A DNA stretch of 12,997 bases from Nitrospiraceae bacterium (GCA_005800255.1 SYGW01000057.1:1-12997); one strand, 5' to 3'. Counted from the stretch's first letter, positions 1-7,158 are shown. Made by a program: numbers and translations. The notes: generated by a model not told the origin, from the sequence alone.

Positions 1-178
1 CCGAGAGCGACTCGACATAACGCCTCTGCCCCTCAGCATAGATCGTGTCGAAGGCCAGCGACGACTTGCCGGACCCGCTCAGCCCTGTGATCACGACAAG
101 CTGGTCGTGCGGGAGCGTCACGTCGATATTCTTGAGGTTGTGTTCGCGGGCGCCTTTGATGATGATTGAGTTATGCAT
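1..178 (-). CDS. uvrA: UvrA, excinuclease ABC subunit A (5' end only)
   Basis: UvrA is the DNA-damage-sensing ABC ATPase of nucleotide excision repair; it loads UvrB onto lesions. Only the first 59 codons lie in the window and the gene runs off the left edge. The reverse strand from 178 opens with [18 protein letters not shown], the usual UvrA beginning, followed by a Walker A motif GLSGSGKS at residues 32-39 and the conserved [16 protein letters not shown] stretch at 43-58. The start at 178 is secure because family members begin about ten residues before the GARxHNLKN motif. No Shine-Dalgarno sequence precedes it, and an extended -10 element sits only 10 nt upstream. It is transcribed divergently from the UbiE-type gene. 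Identity is near certain; completeness cannot be judged. Confidence 0.97.
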   Translation of the reverse strand, partial: MHNSIIIKGAREHNLKNIDVTLPHDQLVVITGLSGSGKSSLAFDTIYAEGQRRYVESLS

Positions 179-188
179 AAGGGACGGG

Positions 189-197
189 ATTATACCA
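189..197 (-). promoter_or_regulatory. Extended -10 element for uvrA
   Basis: On the minus strand this reads TGGTATAAT: a consensus TATAAT hexamer preceded by the TGN extension. Extended -10 promoters can work with a weak -35, and none at ideal spacing is seen (TTGTCA lies 20 nt upstream). The hexamer ends 10 nt before the uvrA ATG, so the predicted transcript would have a leader of only about 4-5 nt and no ribosome binding site. Confidence 0.6.
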
Positions 198-213
198 TGC
201 AGACCGGCTCGCC

Positions 214-243
214 TTGACAAACTTGGAAGGCCGATGCTACCAA
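214..243 (+). promoter_or_regulatory. Possible promoter for the UbiE-type gene
   Basis: A consensus -35 hexamer TTGACA lies at 214-219, with a poor -10 candidate TACCAA 18 nt downstream at 238-243. If used, transcription would begin close to the ATG at 250. A second candidate (TTGAGT at 166-171, TTATAC at 190-195) lies further upstream and overlaps the uvrA promoter. Neither has a good -10, so the call is tentative. Confidence 0.3.
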
Positions 244-249
244 CCTTCC

Positions 250-1032
250 ATGGTACAGGCCTCTATACCGCCAGTTCAGAAGGGGACGGACGCCCCGGCT
301 GCCCCGCTTGCCGTTTCGACCTGGTCTGGCCAGGCCCGCGAACAGGCGGTCCAGCGGATGTTCACCGCAATCGCCCGCGTCTACGACCTCAACAACACGC
401 TCTTGAGTTTCGGGCTCCACCATCGCTGGAAGAAAATCACCGCCTCCTACGTCCCAGTCACGACGGGAGGCAGGGCCCTCGACGTGGGAGCCGGCACAGC
501 AGACCTAGCCCTCTTGGTCGAGCCTCGCATGGGGGCCAATGGCCGGGTCATTGCCTCGGATCTGAACCATGCCATGCTGGTCGAAGGATTGAAGAAAGTC
601 GCCAGCCGGGGCCTGAAACAGAGAATCACCTGCCTTGAAGCCAATGCCGAACACCTGGGATTTCCCGACGGGACCTTCCATGCCGTGACGACGGGATTTT
701 GCATGAGGAACGTCGGCAATCTCACCCAGGCCTTGGGCGAAATCCATCGAGTATTGAAGCCCGGCGGCCGCTTCGTCTGCCTCGAATTCTCCCGGCCTGT
801 CTATGGCTGGCTCAGGGGTCTATACGATTGGTATTCCTTTACGCTCCTCCCCTGGATCGGCACGAAGGTCGCGAGAGACAAGACCGGAGTGTATGAGTAC
901 CTGCCTGCCTCGATCCGGGCGTTTCCCGACCAGGAATTGTTAAAGCAGCGGCTCTTGACGGCGGGGTTCCGACTGGTCGAATATCGCAATCTTTCTGGCG
1001 GCATCGTCGCCATCCATATCGCGACCAAGTAA
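250..1032 (+). CDS. ubiE: UbiE/MenG-type quinone C-methyltransferase
   Basis: This class I SAM-dependent methyltransferase would catalyse C-methylation of the quinone ring, converting demethylmenaquinone to menaquinone or the equivalent ubiquinone step. From the ATG at 250 it is 260 residues, close to the family size. Visible marks are the N-terminal family motif ([13 protein letters not shown], then SFGLHHRWK), SAM motif I ([13 protein letters not shown]), the acidic SAM loop ([11 protein letters not shown]), the GFCMRNV segment, the post-core [15 protein letters not shown] and a C-terminal GGIVAIH that matches the UbiE ending. A TTG start at 214 is possible, but it lies inside a consensus -35 hexamer and adds residues outside the family core, so 250 was chosen. 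The next gene starts 4 nt after the stop, which points to co-transcription. Whether the substrate is menaquinone or ubiquinone cannot be told here; menaquinone is the inference for a Nitrospira-like host. Confidence 0.92.
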   Translation: MVQASIPPVQKGTDAPAAPLAVSTWSGQAREQAVQRMFTAIARVYDLNNTLLSFGLHHRWKKITASYVPVTTGGRALDVGAGTADLALLVEPRMGANGRVIASDLNHAMLVEGLKKVASRGLKQRITCLEANAEHLGFPDGTFHAVTTGFCMRNVGNLTQALGEIHRVLKPGGRFVCLEFSRPVYGWLRGLYDWYSFTLLPWIGTKVARDKTGVYEYLPASIRAFPDQELLKQRLLTAGFRLVEYRNLSGGIVAIHIATK

Positions 1033-1036
1033 CCGC

Positions 1037-2665
1037 ATGAACTCGATTCTTTATGTTTTTCTGCCCTGCAAAAAGATCTACCCCATCGGGGTGACCTATC
1101 TGGCTGATTTCATCCATCGACGTAAGCCGGAGGTGCGGCAGCACATCCTCGACCTGTCCCTCTTTCCCGAAGACCAACGAAGCGCCGCAGTCCGCGATGC
1201 GGCCACTGAATTCAAGCCGGACCTCGTCTGCTTCTCCTGGCGCGACATCCAGATCTTCTCGCCGCACGAGGGAGATTCCTCGCTAGAACATGCGTTTAAC
1301 TTCTACTTTGCGAGCAACCCCCTCAAGCGAATTACCGCCTCCTTTGCGGGGCTGCAACAGCTCTACCGCTACTACAGCCATATCCGGGCGGCGCTCTCCT
1401 ATCCCTGGTTGATCGCAAAGGAGTTCCCGAGGGCACAGATCATGATCGGCGGAGGGGCCTTTACCGCTTTTGCCGATCAGCTCATCCAGAAACTGCCGGA
1501 AGGCACGATCGGAATTCTGGGAGAAGGCGAAGACGCCATCCTGAAAGTGATTGAAGGCCAGTCGCTGGAGCAGGAACGATACATCCTCAGGGAAGGCAAG
1601 ACCGTGCGAAAGGGCCAGCAGGGAGCGCCGGCTCGCCTCGATACGCTCACCGTGGACCTGCCCTACCTGACCTCGATCTTCCCCCAGTACAAGGAATATC
1701 TGGGGGAATCCATCGGGGTCCAGTCGAAGCGGGGCTGCCCCTACGACTGCGCTTTCTGCCTCTACCCCTACATCGAAGGCAAGCGGGTCCGCTATCGGCC
1801 CCCCGCTATGGTCGTTCAGGATATTTCACAGCACTACCATCAATGGGGGGCCAGACGTTTCTGGTTCACCGATGCCCAGTTCATTACAGGCAAGGAGGCC
1901 TATCCCCAATGTATCGAGATCCTGGAACGGATTCTCGCGGAGAAGCTGGAGGTCGAATGGTCCGGCTATATCAGGACCTCGCTCATCACCCCGGAATTGG
2001 CCAAGCTCATGGTCCGATCCGGCGTCGGGGACCTGGAAGTCGCCATTACCTCCGGCTCCCAGGAGGTGCTGAACGACCTCCATATGGGGTTCAAGCTGGA
2101 ACGGCTCTACGATGGCTGCCGCTATCTGGCGGAGGCGGGGTTCAAGGGGAAGGTCATCCTCAACTATTCGCTGAACAGCCCCAAAGAGACTGAGGAGTCG
2201 CTGCTCCAAAGCGTGGAGTCCTATAAAAAAGTCGCCGCGATCCTGGGTGAAGAGCGGGTGTTCCCCCTCATGTTCTTTTTAGGCATTCAACCGAACACAG
2301 ATCTGGAACAACGGCTATTGGAAGAGGGCTACCTCTCGGCCGGCTATAACCCTCTGATGCTGACCCCGACCAGTATCAGGAAGCTCCTCTATAACCCGGC
2401 CCCGCTCAACTCCTTCATTGCCAAGGCCTGCCTCAGGGCCTGGGAACGGAAAGAAGGCAGCAGAGACCCACGGAAATGGACCGGATCCCTCTCGCAAACT
2501 CCAAAAGAATCAGTCACTTATGCTGACAAAAGCCTGATCAAGGGGATCGAAGGAAACTCCGGCCGCGATGCCCTCCTGTCCCTGGAAGAGATCCTGCGCT
2601 CCCGGCAATCGCTGCGTTCCGCAAAGGATTCTGGCGACAAATCCGCTGTCACACGGGGGGTCTAA
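1037..2665 (+). CDS. Radical SAM protein with B12-binding-like N-terminal domain
   Basis: This 542-residue protein has the two-part layout of class B radical SAM enzymes. Residues 1-175 form a Rossmann-like B12-binding-type domain, with a glycine-rich strand (MIGGGAFTAF, 136-145) and the GEGE motif at 162-165. The radical SAM core begins near 225 with C234, C238 and C241 in CxxxCxxC spacing, the ligands of the [4Fe-4S] cluster that cleaves SAM. The DxHxxG cobalamin ligand motif is not seen in the N-terminal domain; at the expected place the sequence reads DLSLFPEDQ, so cobalamin may be absent or bound without that histidine. The C-terminal tail (about 470-542) is polar and looks disordered. 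It starts 4 nt after the methyltransferase stop with no clear ribosome binding site, so translation is probably coupled. Class B members methylate unreactive carbons or rearrange lipids, tetrapyrroles and natural products; the substrate here is unknown. Confidence 0.85.
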   Translation: MNSILYVFLPCKKIYPIGVTYLADFIHRRKPEVRQHILDLSLFPEDQRSAAVRDAATEFKPDLVCFSWRDIQIFSPHEGDSSLEHAFNFYFASNPLKRITASFAGLQQLYRYYSHIRAALSYPWLIAKEFPRAQIMIGGGAFTAFADQLIQKLPEGTIGILGEGEDAILKVIEGQSLEQERYILREGKTVRKGQQGAPARLDTLTVDLPYLTSIFPQYKEYLGESIGVQSKRGCPYDCAFCLYPYIEGKRVRYRPPAMVVQDISQHYHQWGARRFWFTDAQFITGKEAYPQCIEILERILAEKLEVEWSGYIRTSLITPELAKLMVRSGVGDLEVAITSGSQEVLNDLHMGFKLERLYDGCRYLAEAGFKGKVILNYSLNSPKETEESLLQSVESYKKVAAILGEERVFPLMFFLGIQPNTDLEQRLLEEGYLSAGYNPLMLTPTSIRKLLYNPAPLNSFIAKACLRAWERKEGSRDPRKWTGSLSQTPKESVTYADKSLIKGIEGNSGRDALLSLEEILRSRQSLRSAKDSGDKSAVTRGV

Positions 2666-2693
2666 ATCCCGTCCACCTGCCCCATTCGATACC

Positions 2694-2723
2694 TTGCATT
2701 CCATTTTGGGCCGATGGTATCAT
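2694..2723 (+). promoter_or_regulatory. Possible sigma70-type promoter for the USP/PCP_red operon
   Basis: TTGCAT (2694-2699) and TATCAT (2718-2723) are separated by 18 nt; the -10 matches consensus at five of six bases, the -35 at three. It lies in the 158-nt gap before the USP fusion gene and would give a leader of about 95 nt. A consensus TTGACA at 2769-2774 in the same gap has no acceptable -10 downstream. Confidence 0.35.
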
Positions 2724-2810
2724 CTTTGTTCCTTGAGACTGAGGAAGCACGTCAACCATTTGTAAGCTTTGACAATTACTCTCGTTCGCCCTGGCCTGGA
2801 GGGCATCCTG

Positions 2811-2815
2811 AGGAG
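2811..2815 (+). promoter_or_regulatory. Ribosome binding site of the USP/PCP_red gene
   Basis: AGGAG lies 8 nt before the ATG at 2824. It fixes that start and is the clearest Shine-Dalgarno sequence in the left half of the window. A short hairpin (GCCCT 2788-2792 with AGGGC 2800-2804) lies just upstream. Confidence 0.7.
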
Positions 2816-2823
2816 ACTTTTCA

Positions 2824-4947
2824 ATGTATAAGACGATCTACGTGCCGGTTGATAACTCCGACCATTCCAACACCGCCGTCGACATCGGAGTGCACTTTGC
2901 CAAAGCCTTCGGCTCGAAGATCGTGGGCAGCCACGTCTACGCGGCCAAAATGCATGACAAGCGCTTCAAACAGATGGAAGCGGGCTTACCCGAAGAGTAC
3001 CACGATGAAAAAGAGCTCGACCGGCAACGCCAAATCCACGATTCGCTGATTACCCGCGGCCTCCAGATCATCACCGACTCCTACCTCGACTACGTCGACA
3101 AGAAATGTGCGGAAAACAACCTGCCGATCGAGCGCCGCTCGCTCGAAGGCCGGAACTGGAAGGTCCTGGCAGAAGACATCAATAGCAACGCCTACGACCT
3201 CGTGATCATGGGCGCCTTGGGCGTCGGCGCGGTCAAGGACAGCATGATCGGCAGCAACACCGAACGTGTGCTTCGCCGCGTGCGCAATTCGGACATGCTG
3301 ATCGTTAAGCAGACCCAGCCCATGACCAGCGGCAGAATCGTGGTCGCGGTGGACGGCAGCCCCTATTCGTTCGGCGGACTCATGACCGGCCTGGCGCTCG
3401 GCAAAGCCTTCAACATGCCGGTCGAAGCCATCTCCGCCTTCGATCCCTATTTCCACTATGCCGCCTTCCATAGCATCTCGGGCGTCCTTAACGAGGAAGC
3501 CGGCAAGGTGTTCCGGTTCAAGGAACAGGAAAAGCTCCACGAAGAAATCATCGACAGCGGCCTCGCGAAAATCTACCAGTCGCACCTCGATATCTGCCGC
3601 GAAATCGCGCAGGCCGAGCAGACCGACGTCAAAACCACCCTCCTAGACGGCAAGGCCTTCGAAAAGATCATTCAATATGTCCGCAAGGACATCCCGGCCC
3701 TGCTCATCGTCGGGCGAATCGGCGTGCACAGCGACGAGGATATGGATATCGGCAGCAACACGGAAAATCTCTTGCGCGCCGCGCCTTGCAATATCTTGGT
3801 CTCGAACAGAAAGTACGTGCCTCCGATCGATACGCTGGCCGAATACACCATCGCCTGGACGGAAGAAGCCCTCCGCCGGATGGAAAAGATCCCGATCTTC
3901 GCCAGAGGCGTGGCCAAGACGGCTATCCATCGTTATGCCATCGAAAAGGGCCATACCATCATCAGCAACACAGTCGTCGATACGGCCATCGGCCACATCC
4001 TGCCCAAGGGCGCGATGGACGCCATGCGCGCGCTGGGCGGCAATCTCGAAGCAGCCGGCATCGACCGTGACAAGATGCAGGCGGACGAGTCTGTGGCCAA
4101 GGATCTGATGGGCGATACCCTCAGCGGCATGATGACCGAAATCGTGAAAGAAAAGCCGAAAGTCAGTGAAGCGACTCAAGGCTATCTGGACCGGATGAAC
4201 CAGAACTACTTCGTCTGCGACGGGTGCGGCTATGTCGGCAAGGGCGAAACCCCCGTCAAATGCCCCGTCTGCGCCGCAGGCGGCGACCGCTTCAAACTGG
4301 TCGACAAGACCATCTTTGAATCGGCTGCGAATACCGAAGGAGCCCTGGAAACGGACCTGACCTACGATGACGTCCCCATGCAATGGACGAAGGACGCGAA
4401 AGAAGCCATCCGTGCCGTCCCGGCTGGATTCCAACGCCGGCGCGCCAAAGCGAAGATCGAAAAGACCGCTCGCAAGCTCGGCATGACCACGATCACGCTG
4501 GAGTATGCAGCCCCCACGATTCAGGAAGCGGCCTCTGAAGACTACACCCCCATCTTCGCGAACAAGGGAACCGGCGCCTCGGCCGAAGCCCAGGCCACCG
4601 TGGCAGCGGTCACGAACGGCACCCATGGCGCTGCCGCCTCCCCAGAGACCGATCATGGGAACGGAAACGGCCAGGCTGCGGAAGCAGCTCCTGCTTCTCC
4701 CTATACCTGGTCTCCCGATGCGCAAGCCAGACTCGAACGGGCGCCGGAAGGGTTCATGCGCGAATGCACACGCGCCCTCATCGAAAAACATGCCGAGAAG
4801 ATCGGCGTCACGACCATCACGGCCGAAGTGGCCAATGAGGGGATCGAGCAGGCCAAGGACTACATGGCAGACGCGATGAAGACCGGCAACCTGAAGGACA
4901 TGATCGCCAACCTGACCGGTGCGCCGAAGTCAGGGGCCGGCCGCTGA
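2824..4947 (+). CDS. Tandem USP, triple PCP_red and zinc-ribbon fusion protein
   Basis: This 707-residue protein has no transmembrane segment or signal peptide and should be cytoplasmic. USP domain 1 spans about 1-163 and USP domain 2 about 169-328. Both keep the ATP-binding G-2X-G-9X-G-S motif (G130/G133/G143-S144 and G297/G300/G310-S311), so both should bind nucleotide. A PCP_red-like domain follows at W345 to about 391. Next is a zinc ribbon with C465, C468, C480 and C483 (CDGC then CPVC). Two more PCP_red-like domains start at W521 and W629, separated by an Ala/Gly-rich linker (about 580-626). The PCP_red copies share a W-xx-A opening, a proline near position 12, an R/K-rich helix, and a TIxS or TIT strand. 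PCP_red is known from the C-terminus of the protochlorophyllide reductase B subunit. The stop overlaps the next start (TGATG), so the products are probably made together. The role is unknown; ligand sensing or carriage linked to ATP is an inference. Confidence 0.92.
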   Translation: MYKTIYVPVDNSDHSNTAVDIGVHFAKAFGSKIVGSHVYAAKMHDKRFKQMEAGLPEEYHDEKELDRQRQIHDSLITRGLQIITDSYLDYVDKKCAENNLPIERRSLEGRNWKVLAEDINSNAYDLVIMGALGVGAVKDSMIGSNTERVLRRVRNSDMLIVKQTQPMTSGRIVVAVDGSPYSFGGLMTGLALGKAFNMPVEAISAFDPYFHYAAFHSISGVLNEEAGKVFRFKEQEKLHEEIIDSGLAKIYQSHLDICREIAQAEQTDVKTTLLDGKAFEKIIQYVRKDIPALLIVGRIGVHSDEDMDIGSNTENLLRAAPCNILVSNRKYVPPIDTLAEYTIAWTEEALRRMEKIPIFARGVAKTAIHRYAIEKGHTIISNTVVDTAIGHILPKGAMDAMRALGGNLEAAGIDRDKMQADESVAKDLMGDTLSGMMTEIVKEKPKVSEATQGYLDRMNQNYFVCDGCGYVGKGETPVKCPVCAAGGDRFKLVDKTIFESAANTEGALETDLTYDDVPMQWTKDAKEAIRAVPAGFQRRRAKAKIEKTARKLGMTTITLEYAAPTIQEAASEDYTPIFANKGTGASAEAQATVAAVTNGTHGAAASPETDHGNGNGQAAEAAPASPYTWSPDAQARLERAPEGFMRECTRALIEKHAEKIGVTTITAEVANEGIEQAKDYMADAMKTGNLKDMIANLTGAPKSGAGR

Positions 4948-6332
4948 TGGGACGGTCTCTCCCGGTCCTGAACTTTCCGGCTCTGTCAGGAACGCTCGGC
5001 TCCATCCAACAGCAAGTCACGCAGTTCTTTACGCCGGCCTCGACGGCTCCGGCGCCGCACGACGGCCGGACGGTCGACGACTTCAAGCCCTATCTGCTCG
5101 CGCTGAACCTCACGAAACGCTGCAATCTCAAGTGCGACCATTGCTATCTCGACGCGACGACGAAGTCCGCCGGCGGGGACGACGAACTCTCGACCGATGA
5201 ATGTTTCAAACTCATCGATCAAATCGCCGAGGTCAACAAGGGTTGCCTCATCGTGATCACCGGCGGCGAACCGCTCGTCCGCCCAGACATCCTCGACATC
5301 GCGCGCCATGCCGTGAAACACCGATTCATGGTGGTCTTCGGGACCAACGGCATGCTGATCAACGACCAGATGGCGAAGAACTTGGTCGAAATCGGCGTGA
5401 TGGGCATGGGCATCAGCATCGATTCGCTCGACCCCCAGAAACATAATCAGTTTCGTGGCGTCCCTGGCGCCTGGGAATCCGCCCTCGCCGGCATCGAAGC
5501 CTGCAAACGGAACGGGCTGGCCTTCCAGGTGCATTTCAGTGCGCAGCCCATGAATTATCAGGAGCTGCCTGCCGTTATCGATTGGGCGCACCAGCTCGGC
5601 GCCAAGGTGCTCAACGTCTTCTTTATGGTCTGCACCGGGCGCGGCGAAGAACTCACCGACATCACCCCGGCCCAATACGAAGAAGTGCTCGGCTATCTGG
5701 TCAACTGCCAGGATAACTATAAAGGTATGCTCGTCCGGGCCCGCTGCGCCCCGCACTTCAAACGGCTGGCCTACGAAAATGATCCAAATTCTCCGATCAC
5801 TAAAGCAACCGGCTATATGGGAGGCGGCTGCCTCGCCGGCACTAATTACGCGCGGGTCACCCCCAACGGCGAATTGACTCCTTGCCCCTACATGCCCCTG
5901 TCGGCCGGAAACATTCGCGAGACCAGCTTTGCCGATCTCTGGGATAAGTCCGACGTCTTCAACTCCTTCCGCTATCCGCAGCTCAAGGGCAAATGCGGCG
6001 ATTGCGAATATACCGACATCTGCGGCGGCTGCCGGGCGCGCCCCTACGTCGATCACGGAGACTGGCTGGACGAAGATGAATGGTGTCTCTACACGCCGAA
6101 GGGCGGGGAGAAAATCAAAGTCGCCTTCAATACACCAGAGGAAGGCGATATCGCCTGGGATGCGGACTCGGAGTCGCGGCTGAACAAGATCCCCTACTTT
6201 TTGCGGGCCATGGTCAAAAAAGGCGTCGAAAAGCACGCGCGCGAAAATAGCATCCCCCTGATTACCATTGAATTGATGGAAGAGCTCCGCAAGAAACGAT
6301 TCGGCAACGACGCGCCGATGTTCCGGCCGTAG
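4947..6332 (+). CDS. AhbD/NirJ-like radical SAM/SPASM protein with C-terminal PCP_red domain
   Basis: This 461-residue protein has a radical SAM core from about 48 with cluster cysteines C59, C63 and C66, followed by the GGEPL motif (106-110). The SPASM region is cysteine-rich: C267, C295, C313, C350, C353, C359, C362 and C380 could ligate auxiliary Fe-S clusters. The segments TPCPYMPLSAGNIRE and CGGCRARPY resemble AhbD (heme synthase of the siroheme-dependent route) and NirJ (heme d1), which cleave porphyrin side chains. After a spacer, residues 404 to about 447 form a PCP_red-like domain (W404, then RLNKIP and an EKHA helix), matching the three in the upstream protein. That extra domain is not part of ordinary AhbD or NirJ. 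Residues 1-45 are poorly conserved in type. The start overlaps the upstream stop by 1 nt. A tetrapyrrole-like substrate is inferred from family resemblance and the PCP_red domain, but peptide-modifying SPASM enzymes share this fold. Confidence 0.93.
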   Translation: MGRSLPVLNFPALSGTLGSIQQQVTQFFTPASTAPAPHDGRTVDDFKPYLLALNLTKRCNLKCDHCYLDATTKSAGGDDELSTDECFKLIDQIAEVNKGCLIVITGGEPLVRPDILDIARHAVKHRFMVVFGTNGMLINDQMAKNLVEIGVMGMGISIDSLDPQKHNQFRGVPGAWESALAGIEACKRNGLAFQVHFSAQPMNYQELPAVIDWAHQLGAKVLNVFFMVCTGRGEELTDITPAQYEEVLGYLVNCQDNYKGMLVRARCAPHFKRLAYENDPNSPITKATGYMGGGCLAGTNYARVTPNGELTPCPYMPLSAGNIRETSFADLWDKSDVFNSFRYPQLKGKCGDCEYTDICGGCRARPYVDHGDWLDEDEWCLYTPKGGEKIKVAFNTPEEGDIAWDADSESRLNKIPYFLRAMVKKGVEKHARENSIPLITIELMEELRKKRFGNDAPMFRP

Positions 6333-6410
6333 CGTGAGACGTAAAACGTAAGAAGCATACAGCTTCGAATTCGCGACCGACCTTGCACCAGTCACCTTTC
6401 ACGTTTCACG
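6333..6410. repeat. Imperfect inverted repeat between the SPASM and CopD-like genes
   Basis: The left arm at 6333-6351 (cgtgagacgtaaaacgtaa) matches the reverse complement of the right arm at 6392-6410 at 15 of 19 positions, with 40 nt between. Both arms are built from a degenerate CGTGAAACGTGAAA theme. It fills nearly all of the spacer between the two genes. There is no T-run after it on the plus strand, so it does not look like an intrinsic terminator; an intergenic REP/BIME-like element or mRNA-processing structure is possible. Confidence 0.6.
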
Positions 6411-6420
6411 AGTCTAAAAA

Positions 6421-6933
6421 ATGGACGCGCTGCAAAGCCTCTTCACAGACCTCAATACGCTGATCCCGATCATCAATCATTGGGTTCACTTGCTGTCGGC
6501 GGTCATCTGGATCGGCGGGCTCGCCTTCCTCGTCATGGCCGTGACCCCCGGGCTGAAAAAAGCAGTCGCTAAGGACCAGATCAAGCCGATCACCGATGTC
6601 TTCTATCAACATTACAAGAAAGTGGCGGGCGTGCTGCTCGTCGTCCTGCTCTTTACCGGCGGGGTCAACTTCCACTACGTCAATCAGGTCATCATCTCGC
6701 AAACCGGCAGCGGCATCCAGCACCATGCAAAATACCTGACCGTCTTCTTCATCAAACTATTTCTCGTGCTCGGCCTGCTGACCCTCTTCCTCTATACCGT
6801 GCTCTTCAAATCAGACGAAGCAGAAGAAGGCGAAGAAGCCTCCTACGAGGTGATCCCCTTTCAACAGGTTGCGCTCTGGATCGGTTTCTTCATCCTCCTC
6901 TGTGCCGCTGCGATGAAACACCTGCATCAATAG
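6421..6933 (+). CDS. CopD-like four-helix membrane protein
   Basis: This 170-residue integral membrane protein has four predicted hydrophobic segments at about 17-41, 67-87, 106-129 and 147-166. The first carries the H-x7-WIGGL pattern (H23, W30-IGGL) typical of the CopD/YcnJ-type membrane superfamily. Eight histidines are present (H20, H23, H64, H85, H101, H102, H167, H169), several at membrane edges, which would suit metal or heme binding. Between helices 3 and 4 is an acidic loop (about 131-143). It starts 88 nt after the SPASM gene on the same strand; the ATG has no good Shine-Dalgarno sequence and an inverted repeat occupies the spacer. CopD proteins move copper in known cases, but many family members are uncharacterised. 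Placement next to the radical SAM/PCP_red genes suggests a membrane partner; that link is inference. Confidence 0.75.
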   Translation: MDALQSLFTDLNTLIPIINHWVHLLSAVIWIGGLAFLVMAVTPGLKKAVAKDQIKPITDVFYQHYKKVAGVLLVVLLFTGGVNFHYVNQVIISQTGSGIQHHAKYLTVFFIKLFLVLGLLTLFLYTVLFKSDEAEEGEEASYEVIPFQQVALWIGFFILLCAAAMKHLHQ

Positions 6934-6980
6934 GCTCGCGCACCTCCGACTCCCTCTCGTTTACACCTTTCGCACAGCTC

Positions 6981-7010
6981 TACGCCTGTATCTTCAAAGA
7001 TAAAGGCGTA
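6981..7010 (+). repeat. Long hairpin downstream of the CopD-like gene
   Basis: Arms 6981-6994 (TACGCCTGTATCTT) and 6997-7010 pair over 14 positions with one mismatch around a very short loop. A third TACGCCT copy follows at 7021-7027 in direct orientation. It lies 48 nt after the gene stop. No T-run follows, so it could be a 3'-end stabilising structure, a weak terminator or a protein binding site. Confidence 0.55.
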
Positions 7011-7072
7011 CCCCATCAGATACGCCTCACTCTATAAACTCCTCTCTCTTGCTTACCGGCCGAACCAAAATT

Positions 7073-7108
7073 ACTCAACAGGTTACATCATAAAACCTGA
7101 GTATTTTT
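7073..7108 (+). terminator. Possible intrinsic terminator with bulged stem
   Basis: ACTC plus AGGTT (7073-7084, with a 3-nt bulge) pairs with AACCTGAGT at 7094-7102, and TTTTT follows at 7104-7108. The stem is A/T-rich and bulged, so it is weak, but the T-run is in the right place. It would end transcripts coming from the CopD-like gene. Confidence 0.4.
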
Positions 7109-7125
7109 ATTGATAACGCTCTGGT

Positions 7126-7158
7126 ATGGGAGTTGCTGTGTCGCTGTAGCCCTCCCAT
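7126..7158 (+). repeat. Hairpin ATGGGAG/CTCCCAT in the intergenic region
   Basis: Seven base pairs form between 7126-7132 and 7152-7158. An inner GCT/AGC pairing extends the stem across a small asymmetric bulge. Its role is unknown; it may belong to a structured RNA together with the 7328-7357 stem. Confidence 0.4.

Noticed and set aside
214..249. TTG start adding 12 residues to the UbiE-type protein
   Set aside because: The TTG is part of a consensus TTGACA -35 hexamer, there is no ribosome binding site, and the added residues are outside the family core.
2769..2774. Consensus TTGACA as -35 of the USP gene
   Set aside because: No -10-like hexamer occurs at 16-19 nt spacing; the sequence there is tggcct or close to it.
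3643..4791. Minus-strand open frame of 382 codons
   Set aside because: It is antisense to the USP/PCP_red gene, with a composition typical of a shadow frame and no motif.
4986..6395. Long minus-strand open frame (469 codons)
   Set aside because: It is antisense to the SPASM radical SAM gene, whose cysteine motifs and family segments are unmistakable. The antisense product has no recognisable domain; GC-rich coding DNA often leaves such open shadows.
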